Part shown: positions 1 through 8,535 of the stretch, one piece after another
Position numbering within the stretch: position 1 is the first letter of the stretch
How the letters are laid out: the number at the start of each line of letters is the position of its first letter
From: Chloroflexota bacterium
Lineage (GTDB): Bacteria; Chloroflexota; Anaerolineae; J036; Brachytrichaceae
Assembly: GCA_017743375.1 (NCBI GenBank)
Contig: JAGHYX010000004.1
Location: 1 to 42,334, forward strand
Direction: 5' to 3'
DNA length: 42,334 bases
The notes under the pieces: generated by a model
The model's input: the letters and a program-made list of their open reading frames with translations, nothing else
Databases searched by the model: none
What the model was told of the DNA's origin: nothing
Position numbers and translations under genes: made by a program

Positions 1-35
1 AGCCGAGGATTATACCCAGCGCCTGTGAGCTCTTG

Positions 36-157
36 GGGGCATTCACCAATAGGGGCAACCTTCCACCAAGCGATACTGCCAGCGAAGGTAATAGAGGGTG
101 GGCGACGGCAGTGCCGTCGCCCACCCAGAGCGTTCTGCCCCTATCCATGAATGCCCC
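36..157. repeat. MITE-like inverted-repeat element, copy A
   Basis: The two ends are 21-bp terminal inverted repeats (36-56 and 137-157) that match at 18 of 21 positions; the shared core reads GGGGCATTCA, three variable bases, then ATAGGGGC. In the middle (96-126) lies a perfect palindrome with 15-bp arms around a single G. Directly outside the element are 9-bp direct repeats, GAGCTCTTG (27-35) and GAGCGCTTG (158-166), differing at one base and resembling a target-site duplication. Related copies occur near 3015 and 8235. There is no coding capacity, so it would be non-autonomous. Confidence 0.7.
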
Positions 158-200
158 GAGCGCTTGGGGGCATAGGAGTAGCCCACCGGATTGACATGTG

Positions 201-265
201 CCCGTATGATGGCGCGGCCGTTATCCTTCCTTAAGGGAGAAACAGCGGCTTCCCGGGAAGCTGCC
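201..265 (-). repeat. Two-hairpin repeat, copy 1
   Basis: Read on the minus strand, this stretch closely matches 22310-22374 on the plus strand. It carries a perfect 14-bp palindrome GCTTCCCGGGAAGC (248-261), then GCTGTTTCTCCC, then a degenerate second hairpin around ACGGCCGCGCC. The other copy has GCTTCCTAGGAAGC and a perfect second stem. Function is unknown; it could be a structured mobile remnant or part of an untranslated RNA. The rest of 158-338 shows no gene I can support. Confidence 0.5.
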
Positions 266-338
266 AACTGACTCATACCAGCGTCGTTGCTGTTTCCCAG
301 GAAGCGGGAGAAAGGAATGAGCGCGCCGTGCCGATGAT

Positions 339-2966
339 TTACTCGACTACCAGCATGCGCGCCAGGCGATCTTTGCCGCTCAGGGCGATCACCTCATCGC
401 CGGCCGCTGCACGACTGCGCCGCGTGAGATGCTTGGCTTTTAACGACTTGGCGTGATTCTTGGCGGTGAGATAAGTGATCGTGTCTTCCGGCGCAGCGAC
501 AACCGCATCCGCCAGCGCTACGCCGTCGGCGACTTTGGCCACGACCACGCCCTTACCGGCTCGCCCCTGAACGGGGAACTCCTTAAAAGCCATCCGCTTT
601 GCTCGCCCATCGCTTGTGCCGACCACAACCTCCAGTGTTTTATTCGATTGGTTCGCAGCGCCCAGGCTCACCACGTTGTCACCCTCGGACAGCTTAATGC
701 CCACCACGCCGCCCGCCGGCAGGCCCATCGGCCGGATCTCCTCCTGCTTGAAGCGAATGGCCATCCCCTGGCGAGTGAAGAGCAGCAGGTCCTCGTCGCC
801 TTGGGTTAATCGCACGTCCACCAACTGGTCACCCTCGGCGAGGCCAATGGCGGTGAACACCTGGCCATGGGCGCTGGGCAAAAGGCCAACCGCGCTGCGC
901 TTGATCATCCCGTTCGCCGTGGCGCACACCATAAATGGTCCGCGCGCTTCGTCATCGCCGGCCTTGCCGGCGGCCTTGACCGCTGCGCGGTCTAGCGCGA
1001 AGGCGCCTACCACCTTGTCATCGGCGGCAAACGCGCTGATGCCGCTAAGCGACACGCCCTGCCCGCTGAGCACGTCCTCTTGGGGCAAGTTGGCCACGCT
1101 CAGCACAACGCCCTTGCCGGAGGCGCCGAAGATGTAGAGCAGCTTATCGGTCGCCGTCTTGATGATCGCTGCCGGCGCAACTTCGGCAGCACTGGTGGCG
1201 CGAGGCAGTTGTTCCACTCGGCCGATCTTCCCGTTCTGGCCGATGATCACGTAGGCGACTTCGCTGCCGATCAACTCATGCACGGTGAGCGGCAAGGCGG
1301 CGGTGCCATCTCCCTTGGCCGATGCCTTCGCTTTGCCCGGCTGGCGGCCATCGCTCAGCCTATCTACGATGATCGTGCGCCGAGCGTCGCCGTGCTTCTC
1401 CTTCAGCGCAGCAAGCTCCTCTTTAATCACGCCCAGGATTTTGATGGGATGCTTGAGCAAGTCTTCTAAGTACTTGATGAGCTTTTGCTTCTCGGCCAGT
1501 TCCTCTTCCAGGCGTTTGCGGTCGAGCTGGGTGAGCCGGCGCAGCGGCATATCCAAGATGGCCTGGGCCTGGACTTCGGTGAATTTGAATTGCTCGATCA
1601 GTCCTTTGCGCGCGGTCTCGCTGTCGCGCGAGGTGCGGATTAGCTTGATGATCTGGTCAATGATGTCCAGGGCTTTCACCAGCCCTTCCAGGATGTGGGC
1701 ACGTCGGCGGGCCTCGTCTAGATCGAACTCGCTGCGGCGTTTGATGACGAACAAGCGATGTTCGATGAACACGTACAACATGCGGCGCAGCGGCAACACG
1801 CGGGGCTCACCGTTCACCAGCGCCAGCATGATCACCCCAAATGAGGTGCGCATCGGGGTGTGCTTGTATAGCGCGCTCAACACCTGGCGCGGGTCATCGT
1901 TTTTATTGACGTCAATGACAATCCGCATGCCGCGCCGGTCGCTTTCGTCGTGAATGTCAGTGATGCCGGTGAGTTTGCCCTCGCGCACCAGGTCGGCGAT
2001 GCGTTCGATAAGCGCAGATTTATTGACGGCGTAAGGCAGCTCAGTGACGATGATGTGGTTGCGCCCGCGCGTGCCTTCCTCGAAGTGCGCCTTGGCTTGG
2101 ACGATGATCTTGCCGCGGCCAGTGGCATACGCAGCTTTGATCGCGTCGTTGCCCTCGGCGCGCTCGTCGTAGCGGAAGACGATGCCGCCGGTGGGAAAGT
2201 CCGGCCCCTTGATGAACTGCATCAACTCATCCACGTCCACCTCAACCTCGGGCAGCGTCCATTCTTGCAGGGCCTTGGCTGCGCCACGTTTAGACGCGAT
2301 CCGGTCTATGAGAAAGGTGATCGCGTCCACCACCTCGTTGAGGTTATGGGGCGGGATGTTGGTGGCCATACCGACGGCGATGCCGGTGGCGCCGTTGATG
2401 AGCAAGTTCGGCAGCGCGGCGGGCAGCACAGTGGGCTCACGGGTGGTGCCATCGTAGTTATCCACGAAGTCCACCGTGTTCTTCTCCAGGTCAGCCAGCA
2501 GGTCCATGGCCGGTTGGCTGAGGCGGGCTTCGGTGTATCGCATCGCCGCCGGGGGGTCTCCGTCCACGCTCCCGAAGTTGCCCTGACCGTCCACCAGCGG
2601 GTAACGCATGGAGAAATCCTGCGCCATGCGGGCCATGGCGTCATACACTGACTGGTCGCCGTGGGGATGGTATTTGCCGAGCACGTCGCCGACGATGCGC
2701 GCGCTCTTGCGATAGGGCGCATCGGCGCGCAGGCCGGTATCGTGCATCACGTAGAGGATGCGCCGCTGGACGGGCTTGAGGCCGTCGCGCGCGTCGGGCA
2801 GGGCGCGGCTGACGATGACCGACATGGCATACGAGAGATAGCTGGTTTGCATCTCGTAATTAATGTCGGTGCGGCGGATGCGCCCAAAGCGATTGTCCTC
2901 TAAGTTCAGCTCAGCTTGGACCGGGGTCTGACCGTTCTGCGCGGTTACCGATTGCTTTTTGGCCAT
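339..2966 (-). CDS. gyrA: DNA gyrase subunit A
   Basis: This 875-residue protein is the breakage-reunion subunit of DNA gyrase, which introduces negative supercoils with GyrB. The N-terminal winged-helix region holds the catalytic tyrosine in AMRYTEARL (Tyr144). The quinolone-determining region reads [10 protein letters not shown], so the position equivalent to E. coli Ser83 is Gln105 while Asp109 (E. coli Asp87) is kept. A coiled-coil tower and a beta-pinwheel C-terminal domain follow. The GyrA box, canonically QRRGGKG, appears as QGRAGKG (800-806), which favours GyrA over ParC. Length is normal for the family. A TATAAT -10 element lies 14 nt before the ATG. No gyrB is in the window and the gene stands alone between repeat-rich spacers. 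Confidence 0.96.
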   Translation of the reverse strand: MAKKQSVTAQNGQTPVQAELNLEDNRFGRIRRTDINYEMQTSYLSYAMSVIVSRALPDARDGLKPVQRRILYVMHDTGLRADAPYRKSARIVGDVLGKYHPHGDQSVYDAMARMAQDFSMRYPLVDGQGNFGSVDGDPPAAMRYTEARLSQPAMDLLADLEKNTVDFVDNYDGTTREPTVLPAALPNLLINGATGIAVGMATNIPPHNLNEVVDAITFLIDRIASKRGAAKALQEWTLPEVEVDVDELMQFIKGPDFPTGGIVFRYDERAEGNDAIKAAYATGRGKIIVQAKAHFEEGTRGRNHIIVTELPYAVNKSALIERIADLVREGKLTGITDIHDESDRRGMRIVIDVNKNDDPRQVLSALYKHTPMRTSFGVIMLALVNGEPRVLPLRRMLYVFIEHRLFVIKRRSEFDLDEARRRAHILEGLVKALDIIDQIIKLIRTSRDSETARKGLIEQFKFTEVQAQAILDMPLRRLTQLDRKRLEEELAEKQKLIKYLEDLLKHPIKILGVIKEELAALKEKHGDARRTIIVDRLSDGRQPGKAKASAKGDGTAALPLTVHELIGSEVAYVIIGQNGKIGRVEQLPRATSAAEVAPAAIIKTATDKLLYIFGASGKGVVLSVANLPQEDVLSGQGVSLSGISAFAADDKVVGAFALDRAAVKAAGKAGDDEARGPFMVCATANGMIKRSAVGLLPSAHGQVFTAIGLAEGDQLVDVRLTQGDEDLLLFTRQGMAIRFKQEEIRPMGLPAGGVVGIKLSEGDNVVSLGAANQSNKTLEVVVGTSDGRAKRMAFKEFPVQGRAGKGVVVAKVADGVALADAVVAAPEDTITYLTAKNHAKSLKAKHLTRRSRAAAGDEVIALSGKDRLARMLVVE

Positions 2967-2980
2967 AGCACGTTTGTTCG

Positions 2981-2986
2981 ATTATA
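2981..2986 (-). promoter_or_regulatory. -10 element of gyrA
   Basis: A perfect TATAAT on the minus strand ends 14 nt before the gyrA ATG. No good -35 hexamer is visible at the usual spacing. The leader would be only about 7 nt long. Confidence 0.5.
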
Positions 2987-3014
2987 CGAATCGAGGCATG
3001 GTCCGGGGTGTATA

Positions 3015-3402
3015 GGGTGCATTCACCAATTAGGGGCAGAGCCTTCCACCCGATCGATGCTGCTGGCGAGGGGTGAGTCTCATAGAGAGTGGGCGATGGC
3101 AGTGCCATCGCCCACCCAGCGTTCCGTCCCTATTTAACCCGCTGTGAAGTGGTCCGCTTCTCAATGATGCGCATTCGGCTGTGATGTATCCCGACAAGCG
3201 CTGCCGAAATGCGTTCCGGCAATACACGAAGCACGTCGTGCATTCACGCATGCGTTCTCGCTCGCTGCATCAGCGCGTCATGCCCAATAGGGGCGTAGCG
3301 CCCGCCCCTCGCATGACGGTGAGGCGGGGGTTGAGTGAGTACTCAGCGAGACAAGACTGGTATGGCGAGCGAGCGGCCTACCCCCTACTGGCGAATGCAC
3401 CC
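3015..3402. repeat. Repeat-filled spacer bounded by inverted ends, containing copy B
   Basis: The spacer upstream of gyrA begins with GGGTGCATTCACCAATTAGG and ends, on the other strand, with GGGTGCATTCGCCAGTAGGG, so the whole 388 bp may be one inverted-repeat element. The first part (3015-3130) aligns with copy A, including a palindrome with 13-bp arms around one G (3089-3115). A third end-like motif, CCAATAGGGGCG, lies near 3287. The short open frames here are on both strands and overlap the palindromes, so I do not call a gene. Confidence 0.5.
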
Positions 3403-3444
3403 GAAGCAAGCGCTGTTGTGCGCAGGGTGTAGGCTCTTCCTTGC

Positions 3445-3942
3445 TTAGGGCATTGCTGCCTGAAGCACCGGCTCCGGATGCACCCCGTTGGCTTTGGGCA
3501 ACGGCGTGCGCATCGGTTGGGCGGCTGCCTGCGGCGCTTGATTATTCACCGGCAGCGCCGGGCGGAACTTATAGCCATAGATCAACATGCCGCGCTCGCC
3601 ATCCTCGCGCAGCACGCGGGTCACCATCTCTACCGGCATGCCGATCCATACTTCGGATTCGTCCACGTCGGTGAGCTGAGCGGTGACCAACGGCCCCTCA
3701 GCCAGCCGCACCAGCGCGACGATGTAAGGGACGAACTTCTCATAACCTTCAGGCGCGACGTGCACCACGCTGTAGGAATACACTTCGCCCTTGCCGCTGA
3801 ACTGGACGGCCGTCCGCGCTTCGTGTCCACACACCGGACACACATCGCGCGGCGGGAAGATGCGACGGCCGCATTGTGGACACTTCTCGCCAACCAATTG
3901 GTAGCGCTGTTTGGTCGTTCGCCAATATCGTGCTACTTCCAT
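3445..3942 (-). CDS. DUF35 Zn-ribbon/OB-fold protein, scaffold of the thiolase-HMG-CoA synthase complex
   Basis: This 165-residue protein begins with a rubredoxin-like zinc ribbon (Cys21, Cys24, Cys35, Cys38 in CPQCG...CPVCG) and continues as an OB-fold with the typical GKGEVYSYSVVHVAPEGY stretch. In archaea, DUF35 proteins bridge acetoacetyl-CoA thiolase and HMG-CoA synthase so that the intermediate is channelled between the two active sites. The gene lies 18 bp after the thiolase gene and behind a strong AAGGAG Shine-Dalgarno site, and HMG-CoA synthase comes first in the same operon, so I infer the same role here. The last ~40 residues are Pro/Ala-rich and probably disordered. Confidence 0.88.
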   Translation of the reverse strand: MEVARYWRTTKQRYQLVGEKCPQCGRRIFPPRDVCPVCGHEARTAVQFSGKGEVYSYSVVHVAPEGYEKFVPYIVALVRLAEGPLVTAQLTDVDESEVWIGMPVEMVTRVLREDGERGMLIYGYKFRPALPVNNQAPQAAAQPMRTPLPKANGVHPEPVLQAAMP

Positions 3943-3960
3943 TTTTCTTTCTCCTTATTA

Positions 3961-5115
3961 CTAAATGCGCTCAAGGATCGTCGTCACCACCGTCGCGCCG
4001 CTGCCGCCGATGTTCTGGGCCATGCCGAGTTGGGCGTTCTTCACCTGATTCAGGCCAGCCTCTTCGCGCAGTTGCTGAGCCACCTCGACGATTTGATACA
4101 TGCCGGTCGCGCCCACAGGATGGCCGCGAGCTTTCAGCCCACCCATTGTGGTGATGGGAATGCGCCCATTCAGGCCGATCTCCCCGTCCATTGCGAGGCG
4201 CACCCCCTGGCCGCGCGGCGCGAACCCGGCCGCCTCCAACGAGAGCGCGCTCATGATGGTGAAAGCATCATGAAGCTCAAACACGTCAATATCAGCCGGC
4301 CCGACGCCGGCCATGGCGTATGCCTTCTGCGCGCTGAGCGCGCCCCCCTCCAAATAGAGCGGGTCGCGCCGGTCGTGAACCGCTAATGTGTCGGTCGCAA
4401 TGGCGATGGCGCGGACGCGCACCGGCTTATCGGTGAATTCCCTGGCGATGCTCGTCGGCGCCAAGATCACGCAGGCCGCGCCGTCCGCAATCGGCGAGGA
4501 GTCGAGCAGGTTAATCGGGTCGGCGATCGGCTTAGCCTCGGCAAATTGGGCAGCGGTGATGGGCGAGCGAAACATTGCATAGGGATTGTTGACCGCATTG
4601 GCGTGGGCGTTAATCGCAAAGTTGGCGAAGTCTTCTTTGCGATAACCGTATTCATGCATGTAGCGCCGCATCAGCAGGGCATTGATGCTCACGAAGGTCA
4701 GGCCTTGCAGCGCTTCGTATTCCGCGTCCGCAGCCATGGCCAGGGCGCTGGTCACCGTGCTGCCCTGCTGGTCGGTCATCTTCTCCACGCCTATGCAGGC
4801 CACTAGGTCGCAGAGGCCGCTGGCGACCGCCATGTAGCCCACGCGCAGCGCGGCTGCGCCGCTGCCACAGGCGGCCTCAACCTTTATCGCCTCAATGCCG
4901 CGCAAGCCGGCGAAGTCGGCGATCAGGGCCCCCAGATGCTCCTGAGCGGTAAGTTCGCCGGAGAGCATGTTGCCAACGTATAGAGCGTCCACGCGCTCGA
5001 CCCCGGCGCTTTGCATCGCTGCGAGCAGCGCCTGATAGGCCAGCTCGCGCAGGCTCTTGTCCCAGTGTTCACCCACTGGGGTTTGACCAATTCCAATGAT
5101 TGAAACGTCTCGCAT
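3961..5115 (-). CDS. Archaeal/SCP2-type thiolase (acetyl-CoA C-acetyltransferase)
   Basis: This 384-residue thiolase would condense two acetyl-CoA to acetoacetyl-CoA. The nucleophile Cys83 is in EAACGSGAAALR and His332 in GHPVGATG. The second catalytic cysteine of classical thiolases is absent; the matching C-terminal loop reads NIGGSGA, as in archaeal and SCP2-type enzymes. I chose the ATG before RDVSIIGIG: it lies two bases after the HMG-CoA synthase stop, and the longer open frame would add 29 unrelated residues inside that gene. Position between HMG-CoA synthase and DUF35 supports a mevalonate role rather than fatty-acid degradation. Confidence 0.92.
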   Translation of the reverse strand: MRDVSIIGIGQTPVGEHWDKSLRELAYQALLAAMQSAGVERVDALYVGNMLSGELTAQEHLGALIADFAGLRGIEAIKVEAACGSGAAALRVGYMAVASGLCDLVACIGVEKMTDQQGSTVTSALAMAADAEYEALQGLTFVSINALLMRRYMHEYGYRKEDFANFAINAHANAVNNPYAMFRSPITAAQFAEAKPIADPINLLDSSPIADGAACVILAPTSIAREFTDKPVRVRAIAIATDTLAVHDRRDPLYLEGGALSAQKAYAMAGVGPADIDVFELHDAFTIMSALSLEAAGFAPRGQGVRLAMDGEIGLNGRIPITTMGGLKARGHPVGATGMYQIVEVAQQLREEAGLNQVKNAQLGMAQNIGGSGATVVTTILERI

Positions 5116-5117
5116 GG

Positions 5118-6179
5118 CTAGAGGATGTAGTTCTCCTTCAATCGCGCGTAGCGGGCGTAATCCACCGGCACGCGGCGATCCACATAAGTCCGCGTTGTCC
5201 AAACGTGCGGGGTGGGCAGCGAGCGCCGCACCCGCAGGCAGAAGGCATCGCTGCCGGCCCCGCTGCCGAATGAGGCCAGCAAGATGCGCTCGCCCGGCTG
5301 GGCGATGTCTAAGATGGCCGTCAGGCCGATCAGCGCAGAGCCGGCGTATGCATTGCCGATCTCGTTCACCAGCAAGCCCGGCGTGATCTGGGCTCGCTTA
5401 AACCCCAATTCCTCGCCCACCTTGAGCGGGAACTTGACGTTGGGCTGATGAAAGACCGCGTAGGCAAAGTCCGTTGCCGAGAGTCCCATCTGCGCAAACA
5501 GCGCCCGCACCGACTGGGTAATATGGTGGAAGTAAGCTGGCTCGCCGGTAAAACGGCCGGCGTGTTCTGGGAACTGTTCGTGCTGGCGGCGCCAGAAATC
5601 CGGCGTGTCGGTGACGAACGAGACAGAGCCTTCGATCTCGACCAGCGCGTGCTCGCTCGGTCCGAGGATGAACGCGGCCCCACCTGCGCCGGCGGTATAT
5701 TCCAGCGCATCGCCGGGTCGGCCCTGCGCCGCGTCCATGCCGATTGCCAGCGCGTATCGAGCCATGCCGCTGCCGACGAAACCGATAGCGGCCTGGATGG
5801 CCTCAGTGCCGGCTTTACAGGCGAACTGCCAGTCGGCTGCCTGCGTGTATGGGGTTGCGCCAATTGCTTCGGCGACGATGGTGCTGGTGGGCTTCACCGC
5901 GTAAGGGTGCGACTCACTGCCCACCCATACTGCGCCGAGCTGTGCCGGGTCGAACGTGGGATCGGCTGCCTGAGCGCGGGCCAGCGCATTGCGCGCTGCC
6001 TCAATGCTCATCGTGACCACGTCTTCGTCCAGCCCTGGCACGGCTTTCTCTCGGACGGGTGGTGGCGTGTTGCCCGCCGTCCATAACTCGGAGATCGCCT
6101 GGCCAGCCAATCGGTAACGCGGCACATAGGCACCGTAGCCGATGATGCCGACGGGGCGAACGGGTTTCATTAGTTGCAT
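5118..6179 (-). CDS. Hydroxymethylglutaryl-CoA synthase, archaeal type
   Basis: This 353-residue protein joins acetyl-CoA and acetoacetyl-CoA to HMG-CoA, the committed step towards mevalonate and isoprenoids. It has the thiolase-superfamily fold with the nucleophile Cys121 in [10 protein letters not shown], a candidate general base Glu89 in [12 protein letters not shown], and His244 in FHQPN. Short length and the FACKAGT motif are typical of archaeal rather than Gram-positive or eukaryotic enzymes. It leads a three-gene operon with thiolase and DUF35. AAAGGA lies 5 nt before the chosen ATG; an alternative ATG is three codons in. Roseiflexus (Chloroflexota) is known to have an archaeal-like mevalonate branch, which fits. 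Confidence 0.93.
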   Translation of the reverse strand: MQLMKPVRPVGIIGYGAYVPRYRLAGQAISELWTAGNTPPPVREKAVPGLDEDVVTMSIEAARNALARAQAADPTFDPAQLGAVWVGSESHPYAVKPTSTIVAEAIGATPYTQAADWQFACKAGTEAIQAAIGFVGSGMARYALAIGMDAAQGRPGDALEYTAGAGGAAFILGPSEHALVEIEGSVSFVTDTPDFWRRQHEQFPEHAGRFTGEPAYFHHITQSVRALFAQMGLSATDFAYAVFHQPNVKFPLKVGEELGFKRAQITPGLLVNEIGNAYAGSALIGLTAILDIAQPGERILLASFGSGAGSDAFCLRVRRSLPTPHVWTTRTYVDRRVPVDYARYARLKENYIL

Positions 6180-6350
6180 CGCTGTCCTTTTCCCAAATTT
6201 ATCCCAAGCTCTTTTGGGTTATCCTCGCTGTTGGTCTGCCTGCGTTGTCCTGCAGGTGCTTACATTCTATGGAGCGGAGGCTCTCAAAAGCAGGCAACTT
6301 GCGGGGGACGCGCCAAATGGGTAGGTTCTGATAGTGAAATTTAGCACAAA

Positions 6351-7178
6351 CTAAGAGGGCTGACAGGAGGGACAGAAGAAGGTGCTGCGCTGGGCGACTA
6401 GGATGCGCTGAATCGGTTGTCCGCAACGATGACAAGGCTGGCCGGCCCGGCCATACACAGCGAAGTGTTCTTGAAAGTGGCCACCTGGATAGACCCAGTC
6501 AACGCTTGCGCCGTTGGCTGCAATACCGGCTCGTAAGACATATTGAATCGCTGTATGCAAACGTAACAGCTCAGCCTCATTCAATGTAGCCACTAAACGC
6601 TTTGGATGCAAGCCGGATAAATACAGAGATTCATCTGCATAAATATTGCCAATTCCAGCGATAAAAGATTGATCGAGCAACAAGGGCTTTAATGCGCCGC
6701 GCCGGCTGCGCGCCCGCGCCACGAAGACCTCGGCAGAGATCGCCAGCGCATCAGGACCAAGCTTACCAAGTACAACGGCTGGATCGGTTACCCACCAAGC
6801 GCGCCCGAACTTGCGCGCGTCCTCGAAGCGCAGCGCCAGCCCGCCGTCCAGTCGCCAGACCAGGCGGGCATGGCGCGTCACGGCCTGCGCCTCCGGCACC
6901 AACTCTAGCCGACCGCTCATCCTCAAATGGACGAGCAGCACGGAATCGGCTTCTTGGCAGCCCTGGGATGTGCGCAGACCGATCAGCAGATACTTCCCAT
7001 AACGATCCACGGCTTGGATCCGGGCACCGCTGAGGCCCTGTGCAAAGGCGGTGGGGGATGGGTGCGCCACCTGACGCGGCCACAGCACAAGGACGTCCCG
7101 GATGGTCTGTCCGATGAGCGCCGGCGTGCCTGTGCGCAACGTGCGCGCCACGGTCTCGACCTCTGGCAGCTCTGGCAT
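6351..7178 (-). CDS. mutM: Formamidopyrimidine-DNA glycosylase
   Basis: This 275-residue base-excision repair enzyme removes oxidised purines such as 8-oxoguanine and cuts the backbone by beta,delta-elimination. The mature N-terminus PELPEVE provides catalytic Pro2 and Glu3; Lys62 in DRYGKYLL matches the conserved lysine. The helix-two-turn-helix stretch (QSFIAGIGNIYADESLY) and a C-terminal zinc finger (Cys249, Cys252, Cys269, Cys272) are complete. The start follows from MPELPEVE; a longer in-frame extension overlaps the upstream gene and is rejected. ATG shares one base with the upstream TGA (TGATG), so translation is probably coupled to the GNAT gene. Confidence 0.96.
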   Translation of the reverse strand: MPELPEVETVARTLRTGTPALIGQTIRDVLVLWPRQVAHPSPTAFAQGLSGARIQAVDRYGKYLLIGLRTSQGCQEADSVLLVHLRMSGRLELVPEAQAVTRHARLVWRLDGGLALRFEDARKFGRAWWVTDPAVVLGKLGPDALAISAEVFVARARSRRGALKPLLLDQSFIAGIGNIYADESLYLSGLHPKRLVATLNEAELLRLHTAIQYVLRAGIAANGASVDWVYPGGHFQEHFAVYGRAGQPCHRCGQPIQRILVAQRSTFFCPSCQPS

Positions 7179-8176
7179 CACCAAGCAGGAGACGTGTCCG
7201 CCTCCGTCTGCAGCGCCAGCCGCATGTGGACGAGGGTGCGGCTGATCCGAAAGCCGGCTGCCTGAAGCGCTTGGCGGACGGCTAGACAAGAAGCGACGTG
7301 AGCCGCGCAAATCGGCTTGCGCGCATACTTCGCCAGCCGGCTCAATCCACCCCGGATGAGCTGGAGGATGTCGTCTTGTGTGGCGTGCGCGGTTGGAAAG
7401 ACTTCCAGGTAGTGGTATCTGCCTTCGATCACCGCGCGCGTGCGCACAGCGCCGAGCACATCTCCTTTCACATCGGACGTCATCAACAACCAGTGATCGG
7501 GGTTGCCGCTCAAGGCATTCACCAGCGTCCAGCGCAAGCCCAAGCGATACACGCGCGCGTTAAACGACTCGGCGAACGTCAGCGTCTCTGGGATATGTTG
7601 CCTTGCGAGTGACCAGATGACCTCGCGATCGGACCAGCGTGCGCCGCGCAGTTTGGGGACTGCTGGGCAATCTAGGGGCAGTTCAACGAGCGCTGGTCGC
7701 AGGAAGTGAGTCACCTCGCCGATGCGCTGAAAGCCTAATTTCTCGTAAAGATGCAGCGCGGGATGATTGGTGACATCCGCCTGAAGGGCAACGTAGCGCG
7801 CGCCGCGCGCAGCCGCGTACTGGATGCACGCTTCAACAACTGCGCGGCCAATGCCTCGGTTGCGATAGGCCGGCTGGGTAGCGACGTTGCCGATCACCCA
7901 AGTATCTCGCCGCGTGGCATTGCGCTGTATCGAGGCGTTGGCGATCACCTGTCCGTCTTCCACCCATACAAAGCCGGTCGTGCCACTCAATAACATCGCG
8001 TCGAGTGGGCCGTAGTTGCGCAGGGCGTGGATCAGGCGCTCACCCTCGTCGCTATCGGCCTCTTCGCGGAATGCGACCTCCAGCAGGTTGGCCACGGCGC
8101 GTCCATCGCGCCAGGGGTCAATCTGCCGGACGTGTGGGTGAGACGGGCGAGAGGCGGTGTGCGCTTCAGCAGCCAC
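7178..8176 (-). CDS. GNAT-family N-acetyltransferase, two-lobed
   Basis: This 332-residue protein has a clear GNAT domain in its first half. The acetyl-CoA motif sits in VATQPAYRNRGIGRAVVEA, followed by the typical HLYEKLGFQRIGE beta-bulge motif. The second half (about 185-320) resembles a further degenerate GNAT fold but lacks a readable RxxGxG loop, so it may be structural. The substrate cannot be told from sequence. Start is a GTG; TACAAT lies 10 nt upstream. The stop overlaps the mutM start by one base, so the two genes share a transcript. Confidence 0.8.
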   Translation of the reverse strand: MAAEAHTASRPSHPHVRQIDPWRDGRAVANLLEVAFREEADSDEGERLIHALRNYGPLDAMLLSGTTGFVWVEDGQVIANASIQRNATRRDTWVIGNVATQPAYRNRGIGRAVVEACIQYAAARGARYVALQADVTNHPALHLYEKLGFQRIGEVTHFLRPALVELPLDCPAVPKLRGARWSDREVIWSLARQHIPETLTFAESFNARVYRLGLRWTLVNALSGNPDHWLLMTSDVKGDVLGAVRTRAVIEGRYHYLEVFPTAHATQDDILQLIRGGLSRLAKYARKPICAAHVASCLAVRQALQAAGFRISRTLVHMRLALQTEADTSPAW

Positions 8177-8234
8177 CAGTTCAAGGATTGTACTGCGCCT
8201 CTGAATCTGGGGAGCGCGTTACGGCCAGGGCCTT

Positions 8235-8312
8235 GGGTAGACGACGGCACCGCCGTCGCCCACCCTCAGATTCGCCTTCGCCGGCAGCCTAGCTTGGTAG
8301 AAGGTTGCCCCT
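8235..8312 (-). repeat. MITE-like element, truncated copy C
   Basis: On the minus strand this matches the left half of copy A: GGGGCAACCTTCTACCAAGC, then a spacer, then the central palindrome (8235-8265), whose outer arm has drifted. No second terminal repeat is seen after the palindrome. It lies between the GNAT gene and tRNA-Gln. Confidence 0.6.
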
Positions 8313-8417
8313 GATGCAGCCGTGCGTCCAATGTGGACGCTTCACTCGCGCTGAGCACGACGCGCCGGCGCGGCAAGCGATCGTAAGCGCCCCCTGAAAT
8401 ATGCCCCCTGGCAATGG

Positions 8418-8423
8418 TAGAAT
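8418..8423 (+). promoter_or_regulatory. -10 element of tRNA-Gln
   Basis: TAGAAT lies 11 nt before the mature 5' end of the tRNA, so transcription would start a few bases before it. No consensus -35 is evident. Confidence 0.45.
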
Positions 8424-8434
8424 TCTCGCTGCGT

Positions 8435-8506
8435 TGGGGCGTCGCCAAGTGGTAAGGCAGCGGACTTTGGATCCGCCATTCGTTGGTTCGAATCCAGCCG
8501 CCCCAG
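8435..8506 (+). tRNA. tRNA-Gln (anticodon TTG)
   Basis: The 72-nt sequence folds as a full cloverleaf. The acceptor stem TGGGGCG pairs with CGCCCCA and is followed by discriminator G. The anticodon stem GCGGA/TCCGC encloses loop CTTTGGA with anticodon TTG (8467-8469), and the T arm has GTTGG-TTCGAAT-CCAGC. No CCA is encoded. Confidence 0.96.
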
Positions 8507-8535
8507 CTTCCCCTGATCGCGAGGACGGCGCACGC

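Noticed and set aside
96-126. Palindromes as a CRISPR array
   Set aside because: Copies are single, far apart and bounded by inverted ends; there are no regularly spaced repeats or cas genes.
43-276. 77-codon open frame on the minus strand
   Set aside because: It runs through the palindrome of the MITE-like element and the second repeat; no protein similarity is apparent.
3030-3432. Small open frames in the gyrA spacer (65-83 codons, both strands)
   Set aside because: They lie within inverted repeats, overlap each other, and have no SD or recognisable domain.
5116-5202. 29-residue N-terminal extension of the thiolase
   Set aside because: It lies inside the HMG-CoA synthase gene and has no family similarity; the ATG two bases after its stop fits translational coupling.
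7179-7310. 44-residue N-terminal extension of MutM
   Set aside because: Catalysis requires the free N-terminal Pro of MPELPE, so translation must begin there.
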